NCBI GenBank assembly: GCA_963842835.1
Contig: CAWJIB010000007.1
Coordinates: 372,001-436,000 of the forward strand
Direction: 5' to 3'
DNA length: 64,000 nt
From: Roseiarcus sp963842835
GTDB lineage: Bacteria > Pseudomonadota > Alphaproteobacteria > Rhizobiales > Beijerinckiaceae
Part shown: positions 45,547-54,397 of the stretch, one piece after another
Layout: every line of letters starts with the position of its first letter
How positions within the stretch are numbered: position 1 is the first letter of the stretch
Program-made: the position numbers and the translations under genes
Notes under the pieces: generated by a model
Told to the model about the DNA's origin: nothing
Seen by the model: only the letters and a program-made list of their open reading frames with translations
The model's database searches: none

Positions 45547-46557
45547 GTGGCAACCATTAAAGATGTCGCGCGGGCCGCTGGCGTATCGACCGCGACGGTC
45601 TCCGCCGTAATCAACGAAACCGCCTACGTCAGCGCGCAACTGCGTAAGCGCGTGTTGGCGGCGATCGACGAACTGAACTACGCCCCGATGCATGCCGCCC
45701 AAAATCTGAAGAGCGGGCGCAGCCAGCTCATCGCGCTCGTCGTCGCCGACCTCGCCAATCCGTTCTTCGCCCGGATCGTCTGCGCCGCGGAGGCGGCGGT
45801 CGCCGCCTGGGGCTATTCTCTGGTCGTCTTCAACAGCGACGAGAAGCCGGATAACGAGAGGCGAATCTTCTCGCGCATTCGTACGCTGTCCTGCGACGGC
45901 GTCGTTCTCGTTCCCGTCGGCGCCGCGGTCCGCCGCGATCAGCGCGATTTCGGGGGCAGCGCTATGCCGATGGTGCTGTTCGGCCGCATCGTCGACGACG
46001 ATCGGTCCGACACGGTGACGATCGACAACGTTTCCGCCGCCAGGCAGGTCACCAGCTACCTGCTCGATCTCGGGCATCAGCGCATCGGGACGATTACCGG
46101 ACCGTTGCATCTCACGACCGGTCGTGGTCGCCTAGACGGGCTGATGCAGGCCATGCAGGCGCGAGGCTTGGCGCCTCAACCCGGGCATGTCCGATGCGGC
46201 GAATTCCGCGAGGAGGTCGCGTATTCGATCGCACGCGAGATCTTGGAGCGCGCGGACCGGCCGAGCGCGCTTTATGTCGCGAACGGCGTCATGGCCCTCG
46301 GCGTCATGCGCGCCATCGCCGATCTCGGCCTCAAATGTCCAGAGGACATTTCGATCGCGTCCACCGACACGATTCCGGGCATCGCAGGACTGAAGCCCCG
46401 CCTCACTCGCACCGAGCACCCGGTGACCGATATGACGAACGAGGCGCTACGGCTTCTGGTCGATCGCATCAGCCGCGGCAATGATCTGCCCCCGCGCAAC
46501 GTCGTGTTCGAGCCGGCGCTCGTTCTCGGCGAAAGTTGCGGGCCACGCAATCGGTGA
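45547..46557 (+). CDS. LacI-family sugar repressor
   Basis: The 336-residue regulator has the N-terminal LacI helix-turn-helix ATIKDVARAAGVSTATVSAVIN, the hinge helix YAPMHAAQNLKSGRS, and a periplasmic-binding-like effector domain ending EPALVLGESC. I choose the GTG at 45547, giving the classical (M)ATIKDVA start. The in-frame start at 45520 would put the operator inside the coding sequence. It is divergent from the sugar ABC operon. Confidence 0.88.
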   Translation: MATIKDVARAAGVSTATVSAVINETAYVSAQLRKRVLAAIDELNYAPMHAAQNLKSGRSQLIALVVADLANPFFARIVCAAEAAVAAWGYSLVVFNSDEKPDNERRIFSRIRTLSCDGVVLVPVGAAVRRDQRDFGGSAMPMVLFGRIVDDDRSDTVTIDNVSAARQVTSYLLDLGHQRIGTITGPLHLTTGRGRLDGLMQAMQARGLAPQPGHVRCGEFREEVAYSIAREILERADRPSALYVANGVMALGVMRAIADLGLKCPEDISIASTDTIPGIAGLKPRLTRTEHPVTDMTNEALRLLVDRISRGNDLPPRNVVFEPALVLGESCGPRNR

Positions 46558-46588
46558 GTGATTGCGGGGGTTGGAGCCGCGCAATTCA

Positions 46589-46723
46589 TCACGTTTCAAG
46601 CTGCATCGAGTCTGCGATGATCAACACATTGTAGCCCTTCTCCGTCAGGCGTAAAGCGCTGACCGAACCGCCGAAACCGCTGCCGATAATGGCATAATTG
46701 TAGGTCGCGTCGAAATCGATGGG
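46589..46723 (-). pseudogene. GMC-type flavin oxidoreductase N-terminal fragment
   Basis: The minus strand reads FDATYNYAIIGSGFGGSVSALRLTEKGYNVLII, a clear FAD-binding dinucleotide fold of GMC/cholesterol-oxidase-like enzymes, and then stops after about 45 residues. Its upstream end is fused to an unrelated oxidase remnant, so it is a rearrangement scar. Confidence 0.65.
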
Positions 46724-46732
46724 GCGATCAAT

Positions 46733-47354
46733 TCAACCTCGGATAATTCGTGATTTGCCGAATGCAATTCCCAGGATTGCGGAAAATGGCCGAGGACGAA
46801 GCCCTTTTCCTTGAGCTGTCGCTCCAGCGCCGGGCCGCGCGTTCCGGCGCCGAAAGTGGCGATCTGACTTTCCTCGTCCAGCGCCAGCAGGCGATCCATG
46901 CGCTCCAGCGACAGCGTCAGCACGGCGCGTCGGACGGCGGGACATTGACATGCCCGGCCACCGATGTGCCGCCGCCATAAATGATGACGAGGTAGCTCTG
47001 GCCATAGGCCCAGTGCAGCACTTCACGCGCTTCATCGCTGGTCGTCGGCAGCGCCACGCCATCCGGGAAACGCCCGAAGCTTCCCAAGCGCATGGCGAGC
47101 CAATCGGGAAAACTCTGGCCGCGCGCATGGCGAATGCGCGTCTCGGCGTCGGTCGACACCAAAGGATGCGGCGGCAAACGCGATGGCGGCGTCTGGGCGA
47201 TTACCGAAGCCAGACTGGCGTCGGGCAACCGCGCGCCGGCCCCGTTCAACGCCTGATTTAGAAACGCCAAGGCCTTCGGCTTCAACGGAAAGTCCGTTTG
47301 TTCGCGGCCGCATCCGTTCCATCGGCGCGGGCCGTCTCCAAGTCCTTGGGTCAT
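46733..47354 (-). pseudogene. broken FAD-linked oxidase, alkyl-DHAP-synthase-like
   Basis: The first part (47354 down to about 46920) gives GRFPDGVALPTTSDEAREVLHWA and IIYGGGTSVAGHVNVPPSDAP, the FAD_binding_4 (PCMH) domain of alkyldihydroxyacetonephosphate-synthase-like oxidases. A frameshift near 46920 is needed to continue with LTLSLERMDRLLALDEESQIATFGAGTRGPALERQLKEKGF and HFPQSWE. After that the match ends at the junction with the GMC fragment. Two disabling lesions make it a pseudogene. Confidence 0.7.
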
Positions 47355-47523
47355 TACCCGCCGTTCCTCCCCGCTATCAGCGCCGGCAAGCGACGGGAGC
47401 GCTCAAGTTACGGCCAATAGTCCTTGTTTGATAGACGGCCCAGTCCAATTCGAACTCACCGAGCAGACCCGTGCGTCTGTTCAGGACCGGCTCAAGGTCC
47501 TTTCCGCCCGGAACGGACGGTGT

Positions 47524-47661
47524 CTCTTTCCGTGCCGCGCCAAGATCGGCCGGGACGCGCAATTGAAAGCGCCAGGATCCCCCACGCCGGACGAGCTGGC
47601 GACGGCTGGGCCTCGGACCGGATTTTGCTGAGAAAGTGGGCGCCAAGCTGAGTTCCCTCAT
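47524..47661 (-). pseudogene. possible tyrosine-recombinase N-terminal remnant
   Basis: Within a minus-strand open frame the string QLVRRGGSWRFQLRVPADL resembles the N-terminal LVRRGGxYYFRRRVPADL of phage-type integrases. Nothing of the catalytic domain follows. It lies some 340 bases from the 3' end of the tRNA-Arg gene, the position expected for an integrase that used this tRNA as attachment site. Confidence 0.4.
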
Positions 47662-47995
47662 GGGTACGGCGCGCCCTTCGCCTCCGGCTCGCGCCCTTGG
47701 CGTCGCGGCGTCCATTGGAGCATGGCGGAAGAATCCGTCGTGCGCGACTATCCGGCAAGCGCTCTCGTCATCTTCGATCCGCCCGCCGCCTTGGTCGGCG
47801 ATCGACAATTTCGAAAGCCCAGGCGAGGAAGAGCACGGAATTCGTCAAGCAACGGCCTCGCTGCCCCGGGCACAGTCGCGGGCAACCGTCGCGGGCGCGA
47901 TCATCAACGTCGAACGGCGGCTATACCTTGTTTCGGTAACACCCATCGGTTTCGGTAACACGTTCGCCGCAAATTCTCTCGATTTTTCAAACGAT

Positions 47996-48072
47996 TGGCG
48001 CGCCCGAAGAGATTCGAACTCCTGACCCCCAAATTCGTAGTCTGGTGCTCTATCCAGCTGAGCTACGGGCGC
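47996..48072 (-). tRNA. tRNA-Arg (anticodon ACG)
   Basis: On the minus strand, acceptor GCGCCCG (48072-48066) pairs with CGGGCGC (48006-48000). The anticodon loop is CTACGAA, the T-loop GTTCGAATC, discriminator G, and CCA is encoded (47998-47996). It is 77 bases with CCA. Its 3' end faces the accessory region and the putative integrase remnant. Confidence 0.95.
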
Positions 48073-48204
48073 GCAAGCCTTCGCGACGGGAGAGCCCTCC
48101 CGTGCGGCAGAGGCGCCGTCTAAACGTTTTTGCCGGCGCAGGCAAGAGGCGAGTTGGATTTGCGGCCTTGCCTGCGCCGCTCGGCGCGGCTAATCCAGAG
48201 GCCC

Positions 48205-49497
48205 GTGCCCCATCCTCGCCCCATCGCTTTTCTCAACGCCCGCCTGATCGATCCCGCGGAGATGCGCGAATCGCGCGGCGGCGCGCTCGTCGTCGACGGC
48301 CGCATCGCGGCGCTCGGCCCGGCGGTGACGCGCGAATCGGTCCCCGCCGACGCGCGGCTCGTCGATTGCCAAGGCGACGTCGTCGCGCCGGGGCTCATCG
48401 ACATGCGCGCGTTCATCGGCGAGCCCGGCGCCGAGCATCGCGAGACGATCGCCAGCGCGAGCGCCGCCGCGGCGGCGGGCGGCGTGACGACGCTGGTCGC
48501 GCGCCCGGACACCAATCCGCCGGTCGACGATCCCGCCGTCGTCGATTTCATCCTGCGGCGCGCGCGCGCCACCGCCAAGGTCCGGGTGCTGCCGTCCGCC
48601 GCTTTGACCAAGGGCCTCGAGGGGCGCGAGATCGCCGAGATCGGACTGCTCGCCGAAGCCGGCGCCGTCGCCTTTTCCGACGGTCCCCACAGCATCGCCA
48701 ATGCGCAGACGATGCGGCGCGCGCTGACCTACGCCCGCGATTTCGGCGCGCTCGTCATGCACGTTTGCGAGGATCGCGATCTTCACGGCGACGGGGTGAT
48801 GGCGGAGGGCGAGCGCGCGAGCCGGCTCGGCCTCACCGGAATTCCGCGCGAGGCGGAAACGATCGTGCTCGAGCGCGATCTTCGCCTCGTCGCGCTGACC
48901 GGCGCGCGCTATCACGCGGTCTTCGTTTCCAACCGGCTCTCGCTCGAAGCGATCGCGCTCGCGCAGCGAGCGGAACTGCCGGTCAGTTGCGGCGTCTCGA
49001 TCAATCATCTCACGCTCAACGAGAACGACGTCGGCGACTACCGCACCTTTCTCAAATTGAACCCGCCGCTTCGCGGCGAGGACGAGCGCCTCGCCCTCGT
49101 CGAGGCCGTGAACGCCGGCCTCGTCGACGTGATCGTTTCCGACCACGACCCGCAGGACGTCGAGACCAAGCGGCTGCCGTTCGCCGAGGCGGCGGCGGGC
49201 GCGATCGGCGTCGAGACGATGCTCGCGGCGAGCCTGCGTCTCGTTTCGGCGGGCCTCATCGGCCTGCCTCGCCTGCTCCGCGCGATGACGACCCGGCCGG
49301 CGGAAATCCTCGGGCTTCCCGGCGGCCGCCTCACGCTGGGCGCACCGGCCGACCTGGTGCGTTTCGATCCCGAGGCGCCGTTCGTGCTCGATCCGGCGAC
49401 GCTGCACTCGCGTTGCCGCAACACGCCCTTCGACCAGGCCCGGCTCGAAGGGCAGGTCAAGATGACGCTGGTTGCGGGAAGGGTCGCGCACGAATAG
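48205..49497 (+). CDS. pyrC: dihydroorotase-like protein without the HxH metal motif
   Basis: The 430-residue amidohydrolase-superfamily protein aligns with alphaproteobacterial PyrC. Where active dihydroorotases have GLIDxHVHLREPG, this protein has PGLIDMRAFIGEPGAEH, so the two N-terminal zinc His are absent; SDHDPQ is kept. Such HxH-less forms are usual in Hyphomicrobiales and resemble the inactive partner of aspartate carbamoyltransferase in other bacteria. The start is GTG at 48205, giving the conserved PIAFLNARLIDP. pyrB, commonly upstream, is absent; the tRNA-Arg and island border are there instead. plsY follows after 42 bases. Confidence 0.82.
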   Translation: MPHPRPIAFLNARLIDPAEMRESRGGALVVDGRIAALGPAVTRESVPADARLVDCQGDVVAPGLIDMRAFIGEPGAEHRETIASASAAAAAGGVTTLVARPDTNPPVDDPAVVDFILRRARATAKVRVLPSAALTKGLEGREIAEIGLLAEAGAVAFSDGPHSIANAQTMRRALTYARDFGALVMHVCEDRDLHGDGVMAEGERASRLGLTGIPREAETIVLERDLRLVALTGARYHAVFVSNRLSLEAIALAQRAELPVSCGVSINHLTLNENDVGDYRTFLKLNPPLRGEDERLALVEAVNAGLVDVIVSDHDPQDVETKRLPFAEAAAGAIGVETMLAASLRLVSAGLIGLPRLLRAMTTRPAEILGLPGGRLTLGAPADLVRFDPEAPFVLDPATLHSRCRNTPFDQARLEGQVKMTLVAGRVAHE

Positions 49498-49539
49498 GCT
49501 CCGGCCCGGTTTCGTCGTTCCCTCAGGCGATCGCTGCGC

Positions 49540-50139
49540 ATGGCGTTTTCCCCCAATGATTTTGTCGCCCTCGGACTCGGCTACCTCCTGGGCTCGATCC
49601 CGTTCGGCCTGATTTTAACGCGCCTGGCCGGGACGGCGGATTTGCGCGCGATCGGTTCGGGCAATATCGGCGCGACCAATGTGCTGCGCACGGGCCGCAA
49701 GGATCTGGCCGCCGCGACGCTCGTTCTCGACGCGCTCAAGGCGACGCTCGCAGTCGTGCTCGCGGCGGTTCTGTTCCACGGGCCCATGTCGCCGGTCGCG
49801 GGCGCGGCGGGCGCGTTTTTCGGCCATCTCTATCCCGTCTGGCTCCGCTTTCGCGGCGGCAAGGGCGTCGCGACGTTTCTCGGCGCCCTGATCGGCGTCT
49901 TCTGGCCCGCGGCGATCGTCTTCGCGCTGGTTTGGCTCGCGACGGCCGCCTTGACCCGCTATTCCTCGGCCGCGGCGCTTGCGGCGAGCGTCGCGGCGGC
50001 GCTGGCGACTCTGGCGACGGGAAAGAGCGAGGTGGCCACCGTTTTCGGCGCGCTCACGGCGCTGCTGTGGATCAGGCACGGCGCCAATATCGGCCGCTTG
50101 ATCGCGGGAACGGAAACGAAAATCGGGCGGAAGGGCTGA
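49540..50139 (+). CDS. plsY: acyl-phosphate:glycerol-3-phosphate acyltransferase
   Basis: The 199-residue inner-membrane enzyme makes lysophosphatidic acid from acyl-phosphate and glycerol-3-phosphate. The three PlsY motifs are visible: GSIPFGLILTRL, the GSGNIGATNVLR block (about residues 41-52), and FRGGKGVATFLGAL. About five membrane segments. ATG at 49540. It sits three bases before dprA, the usual pyrC-plsY-dprA order. Confidence 0.94.
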   Translation: MAFSPNDFVALGLGYLLGSIPFGLILTRLAGTADLRAIGSGNIGATNVLRTGRKDLAAATLVLDALKATLAVVLAAVLFHGPMSPVAGAAGAFFGHLYPVWLRFRGGKGVATFLGALIGVFWPAAIVFALVWLATAALTRYSSAAALAASVAAALATLATGKSEVATVFGALTALLWIRHGANIGRLIAGTETKIGRKG

Positions 50140-50142
50140 GCC

Positions 50143-51381
50143 TTGAGCAAAAGTCCGAACGGCGCCCGCCTCACCGACGACGAACGGTTCGACTGGCTTC
50201 GGCTCATTCGCTCGGAAAACGTCGGCCCCCGCACTTTTTTCGCGCTCATGAGAAAATTCGGCGCCGCCGGCGCGGCGCTCGAGGCCCTGCCGGATCTGGC
50301 GCGCCGCGGCGGCGCGTCGCGGCCGATCCGCATCGCGAGCGCTGACGAGGTCGAGCGGGAGTTCGCCCTCGCGCTGAAGATGGGCGTGCGCTTCGTCGCG
50401 CTCGGCGAACCGGAATATCCGCCGGCGTTGCGCCAGATCGATTCGGCGCCTCCCGTCCTCGCCTTGCGGGGACGCGAGGAGGCGATGCAGCAGCCCGCCA
50501 TCGCGATCGTCGGTTCGCGCAACGCCTCGGCGGCGGGCCTGACCTTCGCCGATCGGCTGGCGCGCGGCCTCGGCCAGGCCGGCTATGTCATCGTCTCCGG
50601 GCTCGCGCGCGGCGTCGACCAGCGCGCCCATGTCGCCGCGCTCGAAACCGGCACGATCGGCGTGCTGGCGGGCGGTCACGCGCGGCCCTATCCGCCCGAG
50701 GCGGTCGCCTTGCTTCCGCGCATCGCCGAATTCGGCGCGATCGTCTCGGAAATGCCGATCGAATGGGAGCCGCGCGGCCGCGACTTTCCGCGCCGCAACC
50801 GGCTCGTTTCCGGCCTGTCGCTCGGCACGGTGGTCGTCGAGGCGGCGCGGGGATCGGGATCGCTGATCACGGCCAAAATCGCCGCCGAGCAGAACCGCGA
50901 AGTCTTTGCGGCGCCGGGCTCGCCGCTCGATCCGCGCGCGGAGGGGACGAACGATCTCCTGCGCGAGGGCGCCATTCTTTGCGCGCGGGCCGAGGACGTG
51001 CTCGCCGTCGTCGATCCCATTCGCGCGCGCGATCCGTTTTCGCGCTTCGAGGAAGCCGGGCGCGACGCGGGCAAATCGGCGTGGAGCGAGGCGCCGCTGT
51101 TCGGCGTCGATCTGGAGGCGGCGCCCTGCGGGCGTGCGGGCGACGAAGGCGACGAGGCGTCGATGCGGGACATCGACCTCGAGGCCGATTCACAGGCGGC
51201 CCGTCGGCGCATCGAAGCTCTGCTCGGCCCCGCGCCGGTTTCGATCGACGATCTCGCGCGCGCCGCGGAAGTCCCGGTGCGCGACATTCGCACCGCGCTC
51301 ATCGAACTGGAACTTGCCGGGCGTGTGGAATATTACGGCGGCAATCGCGTCGCTCTGGCCGCGCCGAGCGCGGATGCTTAA
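50143..51381 (+). CDS. dprA: DNA-processing protein DprA
   Basis: This 412-residue protein loads RecA onto incoming single-stranded DNA in transformation. The Rossmann core is clear: IVGSRNASAAG, VSGLARGVDQRAH, GVLAGGHARPYPPE and SGLSLGTVVVEAARGSGSLITAKIA. A C-terminal winged-helix (DML1-like) domain follows (VSIDDLARAAEVPVRDIRTALIELELAGRVE). The start is TTG at 50143 directly after plsY. Confidence 0.93.
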   Translation: MSKSPNGARLTDDERFDWLRLIRSENVGPRTFFALMRKFGAAGAALEALPDLARRGGASRPIRIASADEVEREFALALKMGVRFVALGEPEYPPALRQIDSAPPVLALRGREEAMQQPAIAIVGSRNASAAGLTFADRLARGLGQAGYVIVSGLARGVDQRAHVAALETGTIGVLAGGHARPYPPEAVALLPRIAEFGAIVSEMPIEWEPRGRDFPRRNRLVSGLSLGTVVVEAARGSGSLITAKIAAEQNREVFAAPGSPLDPRAEGTNDLLREGAILCARAEDVLAVVDPIRARDPFSRFEEAGRDAGKSAWSEAPLFGVDLEAAPCGRAGDEGDEASMRDIDLEADSQAARRRIEALLGPAPVSIDDLARAAEVPVRDIRTALIELELAGRVEYYGGNRVALAAPSADA

Positions 51382-51488
51382 CCTCGGGCGAGGGAAACGT
51401 CTTCGCAGCGCGCGTGAATCTCGATGGAGCTCCGCTTTGTCGTGTCGGGCCGGAAACGACGCCGGCATCGGCCTTTCTCGCTGTCTTC

Positions 51489-51791
51489 TTACGCCAATCC
51501 CGGCCCGTCCGGCCTCGACAGCGCCATCGAAGCGACGGCCGCGCGCGCCGAGCTTTCGCTCTCCGCCCGCGCCATCGCGAGAAAGTAAGCGAGTAGATCG
51601 AGATTGGCGGCGATCGCCATCGATTCCAGTTGGCCGGTCATGTCGGCGATATAGCGCGCGACCTCCGCGCCCCGGCTCGCCGTCTGATCGAGGCTGGGCG
51701 AAGGCGGATCGGCGACAGAACGGCGCCGGTCCTCATTGTGGCGCTTTGCGCCCCTCGAATAAACGACCATCGCATGCCCCCAGCGCGCCAC
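51489..51791 (-). CDS. small conserved hypothetical protein
   Basis: Up to 100 residues. The conserved-looking part is VARYIADMTGQLESMAIAANLDLLAYFLAMARAESE, a helical segment that I have seen in small hypothetical proteins of Hyphomicrobiales. The N-terminal 40 residues look non-conserved, so the true start is probably an internal codon. Convergent with dprA. No function is known to me. Confidence 0.6.
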   Translation of the reverse strand: MARWGHAMVVYSRGAKRHNEDRRRSVADPPSPSLDQTASRGAEVARYIADMTGQLESMAIAANLDLLAYFLAMARAESESSARAAVASMALSRPDGPGLA

Positions 51792-51898
51792 AACGCGGAA
51801 ATGAAGAGACCTCCCAATGCGCGCATAAAGTGTAGCCGCGGTCGCTTCGACTTACAAGCCGGTAAGTTTCATCATTCAACGAAATGTCCGATGCGGCG

Positions 51899-52402
51899 TC
51901 AACGGGGGGAATCATCCGTCCGGCGCGCGCGCGCCATCAGCGCGAGCCGGTCGAGCGCGCCTTGCAGGATATAGGCCGCCGCCATCCGATCGACGACCTC
52001 GGCGCGGCGCGCGCGCGAAACATCGTTGGCGATCAGCGCGCGATTGACCGCGGCGGTCGACAGGCGCTCGTCCCAGAAGGCGACCGGCGTCGGATCGACC
52101 CGCGCGAAATTGCGGGCGAAAGCGCGCGTCGCCTGGACGCGCGGACCTTCGCTTCCGTCCATGTTGAGCGGCAAGCCGAGAATCAGCGCGAAAACTTCGA
52201 ACTTGCGGATTTGCGCGCTCAGCGCATGCGCGTCGCGCGAGAATTGCGTGCGCGCGAGGGTGACGAGCGGCGTCGCGATGCGCCGCTCGACGTCGGAGAG
52301 CGCGAGACCGATCGTCTTGGTTCCCAGATCGACGCCGATCAGCCGCGCCTTGGCGGGCAGCATCGCGGCGAGGTCTTCGAGCGTAAGCGCGGCAGGGGAC
52401 AT
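51899..52402 (-). CDS. ruvX: Holliday junction resolvase-like RuvX (YqgF)
   Basis: A 167-residue RNase-H-fold protein with the N-terminal GVDLGTKTIGLALSD, LILGLPLNMDGSEGPR, DERLSTAAVNRAL and DRMAAAYILQGALD, the Asp/Glu positions of the YqgF active site. It acts in 16S rRNA maturation and/or recombination intermediates. I start at the ATG at 52402 because the residues before it are unconserved. Divergent from gatC. Confidence 0.93.
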   Translation of the reverse strand: MSPAALTLEDLAAMLPAKARLIGVDLGTKTIGLALSDVERRIATPLVTLARTQFSRDAHALSAQIRKFEVFALILGLPLNMDGSEGPRVQATRAFARNFARVDPTPVAFWDERLSTAAVNRALIANDVSRARRAEVVDRMAAAYILQGALDRLALMARARRTDDSPR

Positions 52403-52498
52403 AGGCGCGAGCGCTAGCACGCCGCGCCGCGCGTTGCCACGGCGAAGCGCGCGATGCTATAGGGCGCGCTTCCGAAAGGCGCGAGCGCAGGAGTCGTC

Positions 52499-52786
52499 AT
52501 GTCCGTGGATCAGGCCGCCGTCCGCCGCATCGCACGGCTCGCGCGCATCGCCGTGACCGACGCGGAGGTTCCGCATCTGCAGAACGAGATCAACGCCATC
52601 CTCGCCTTCGTCGAGGAATTGAGCGCCGTGGACGTCTCCGGCGTCGAACCGATGACGTCGGTCATCCCGATGAAACTGCCGATGCGCGAGGACATCGTGA
52701 CCGACGGAGAGATCGAGCCGTTGATCCTGGCCAACGCGCCGCTCGCCGAAGACGGATTCTTCGTCGTGCCCAAGGTTATTGAATGA
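52499..52786 (+). CDS. gatC: Asp/Glu-tRNA amidotransferase subunit C
   Basis: The 95-residue GatC stabilises the GatCAB complex. It has the typical N-terminal VRRIARLARIAVTD, the middle FVEELSAVDVSGVEPM and LPMREDIVTDG, and a C-terminal FFVVPKVIE. It is the first gene of gatC-gatA-gatB. Confidence 0.94.
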   Translation: MSVDQAAVRRIARLARIAVTDAEVPHLQNEINAILAFVEELSAVDVSGVEPMTSVIPMKLPMREDIVTDGEIEPLILANAPLAEDGFFVVPKVIE

Positions 52787-52816
52787 CCAGCCCCGCCGCT
52801 TTTCACTTCGTTTGAG

Positions 52817-54349
52817 ATGGAAACCGACTTGACCGAACCCACCTCCCTGACGCTCGCCGAGGCCCGCGACGCGCTGCGATCGCGCCGGCTTTCGAGCGTC
52901 GAATTGACCCAGGCGCATTTGCGCGCGATCGAGCGCGCCAAGGGTCTCAACGCCTATGTCGCGACGACCCCGGAGCGGGCGCTGGAAATGGCTCGGGCGA
53001 GCGACGCGCGCCTTGCCGGGGGCGCGGCCGGCCCGCTCGAAGGCCTGCCGATCGGCATCAAGGATCTCTATGCGACCCAGGGCGTGCACACGCAGGCGTG
53101 CAGCCACATCCTCGACCGCTTCAAGCCGCCCTACGAATCGACCGTCACGGCGCATCTCTGGCGCGATGGCGCGGTGATGCTTGGCAAGTTGAACATGGAC
53201 GAGTTCGCGATGGGCTCGTCAAACGAAACCTCCTACTACGGCCCGGTGGCTTCGCCTTGGCTGCCGCCGAACTGGAGCGTCGAGAAGGCGCGCGCGGCGC
53301 TCGCCGGAGACAAGCGCGGCCTCTTGACGCCGGGCGGTTCGTCGGGCGGCTCGGCGGCCGCAGTCGCCGCCCGCCTGTGCTTGGCTGCGACGGCGAGCGA
53401 CACCGGCGGCTCGATCCGCCAGCCCGCCGCGTTCACCGGAACGGCCGGGATCAAGCCGACCTATGGGCGCTGCTCGCGCTATGGCATGGTCGCCTTCGCC
53501 TCTTCGCTCGACCAGGCCGGACCGATCGCCCGCACCGTGCGGGACTGCGCGATCATGCTGCGCTCGATGGCGGGCGCCGACCCCAGGGATTCCACCTGCG
53601 CGGATGCGCCGGTTCCCGACTACGAGGAGGCGGTCGGGCGCTCGGTGAAGGGGCTGACGATCGGCATTCCCCGCGAATATCGCCTCGAGGGCATGAACGC
53701 CGAGATCGAGGCGCTATGGCGGCGCGGCGCGGATTGGCTGCGCGCGTCGGGCGCGACAGTCGTCGACGTTTCGCTGCCCAACACGCGCCACGCCTTGCCC
53801 GCCTACTACATCGTCGCGCCGGCCGAAGCCTCGAGCAATCTGGCGCGCTACGACGGCGTTCGCTATGGGCTGCGCGAAGCCGGCGCCGACATGGTCGAAC
53901 TCTACGAAAACACGCGAGCCAAGGGGTTCGGCGCGGAAGTGCGCCGCCGCCTGATGATCGGCACCTATGTCTTGTCCGCCGGCTATTACGACGCCTATTA
54001 CGTGCGCGCCCAGAAAATCCGCACCCTGATCAAGCGCGACTTCGAGACCGTCTTCGCCGGCGGCGTCGACGCGATCCTGACGCCGGCGACGCCTTCGCCC
54101 GCCTTCGGCATCGGCGAGAAAGGCTCGGCGGACCCGGTCGAAATGTATCTCAACGACGTGTTCACCGTGACGGTCAACATGGCGGGTCTGCCGGGGCTCG
54201 TCGCTCCCGCGGGCTTGTCCGCGGAGGGGCTGCCGCTGGGGTTGCAAGTCATCGGCCGGCCTTTCGACGAAGAAACGCTCTTCACGCTCGGTCACGCGAT
54301 CGAACAATCGGCGGGGAGCGCGCGCGCGCCAGAGGCCTGGTGGGCCTAA
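52817..54349 (+). CDS. gatA: Asp/Glu-tRNA amidotransferase subunit A
   Basis: GatA is the glutaminase subunit, which supplies ammonia for Gln-tRNA(Gln)/Asn-tRNA(Asn) formation. At 510 residues it has the amidase-signature triad: Lys in IGIKDLYATQG, and the serines in TPGGSSGGSAAAVAARL and DTGGSIRQPA. The NMDEFAMGSSNETS string is GatA-specific. ATG at 52817. Confidence 0.95.
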   Translation: METDLTEPTSLTLAEARDALRSRRLSSVELTQAHLRAIERAKGLNAYVATTPERALEMARASDARLAGGAAGPLEGLPIGIKDLYATQGVHTQACSHILDRFKPPYESTVTAHLWRDGAVMLGKLNMDEFAMGSSNETSYYGPVASPWLPPNWSVEKARAALAGDKRGLLTPGGSSGGSAAAVAARLCLAATASDTGGSIRQPAAFTGTAGIKPTYGRCSRYGMVAFASSLDQAGPIARTVRDCAIMLRSMAGADPRDSTCADAPVPDYEEAVGRSVKGLTIGIPREYRLEGMNAEIEALWRRGADWLRASGATVVDVSLPNTRHALPAYYIVAPAEASSNLARYDGVRYGLREAGADMVELYENTRAKGFGAEVRRRLMIGTYVLSAGYYDAYYVRAQKIRTLIKRDFETVFAGGVDAILTPATPSPAFGIGEKGSADPVEMYLNDVFTVTVNMAGLPGLVAPAGLSAEGLPLGLQVIGRPFDEETLFTLGHAIEQSAGSARAPEAWWA

Positions 54350-54397
54350 CGGAGCGCCATCGGCTCCGAAGGCGATCGTAAGATTGGGAAACGGAAC

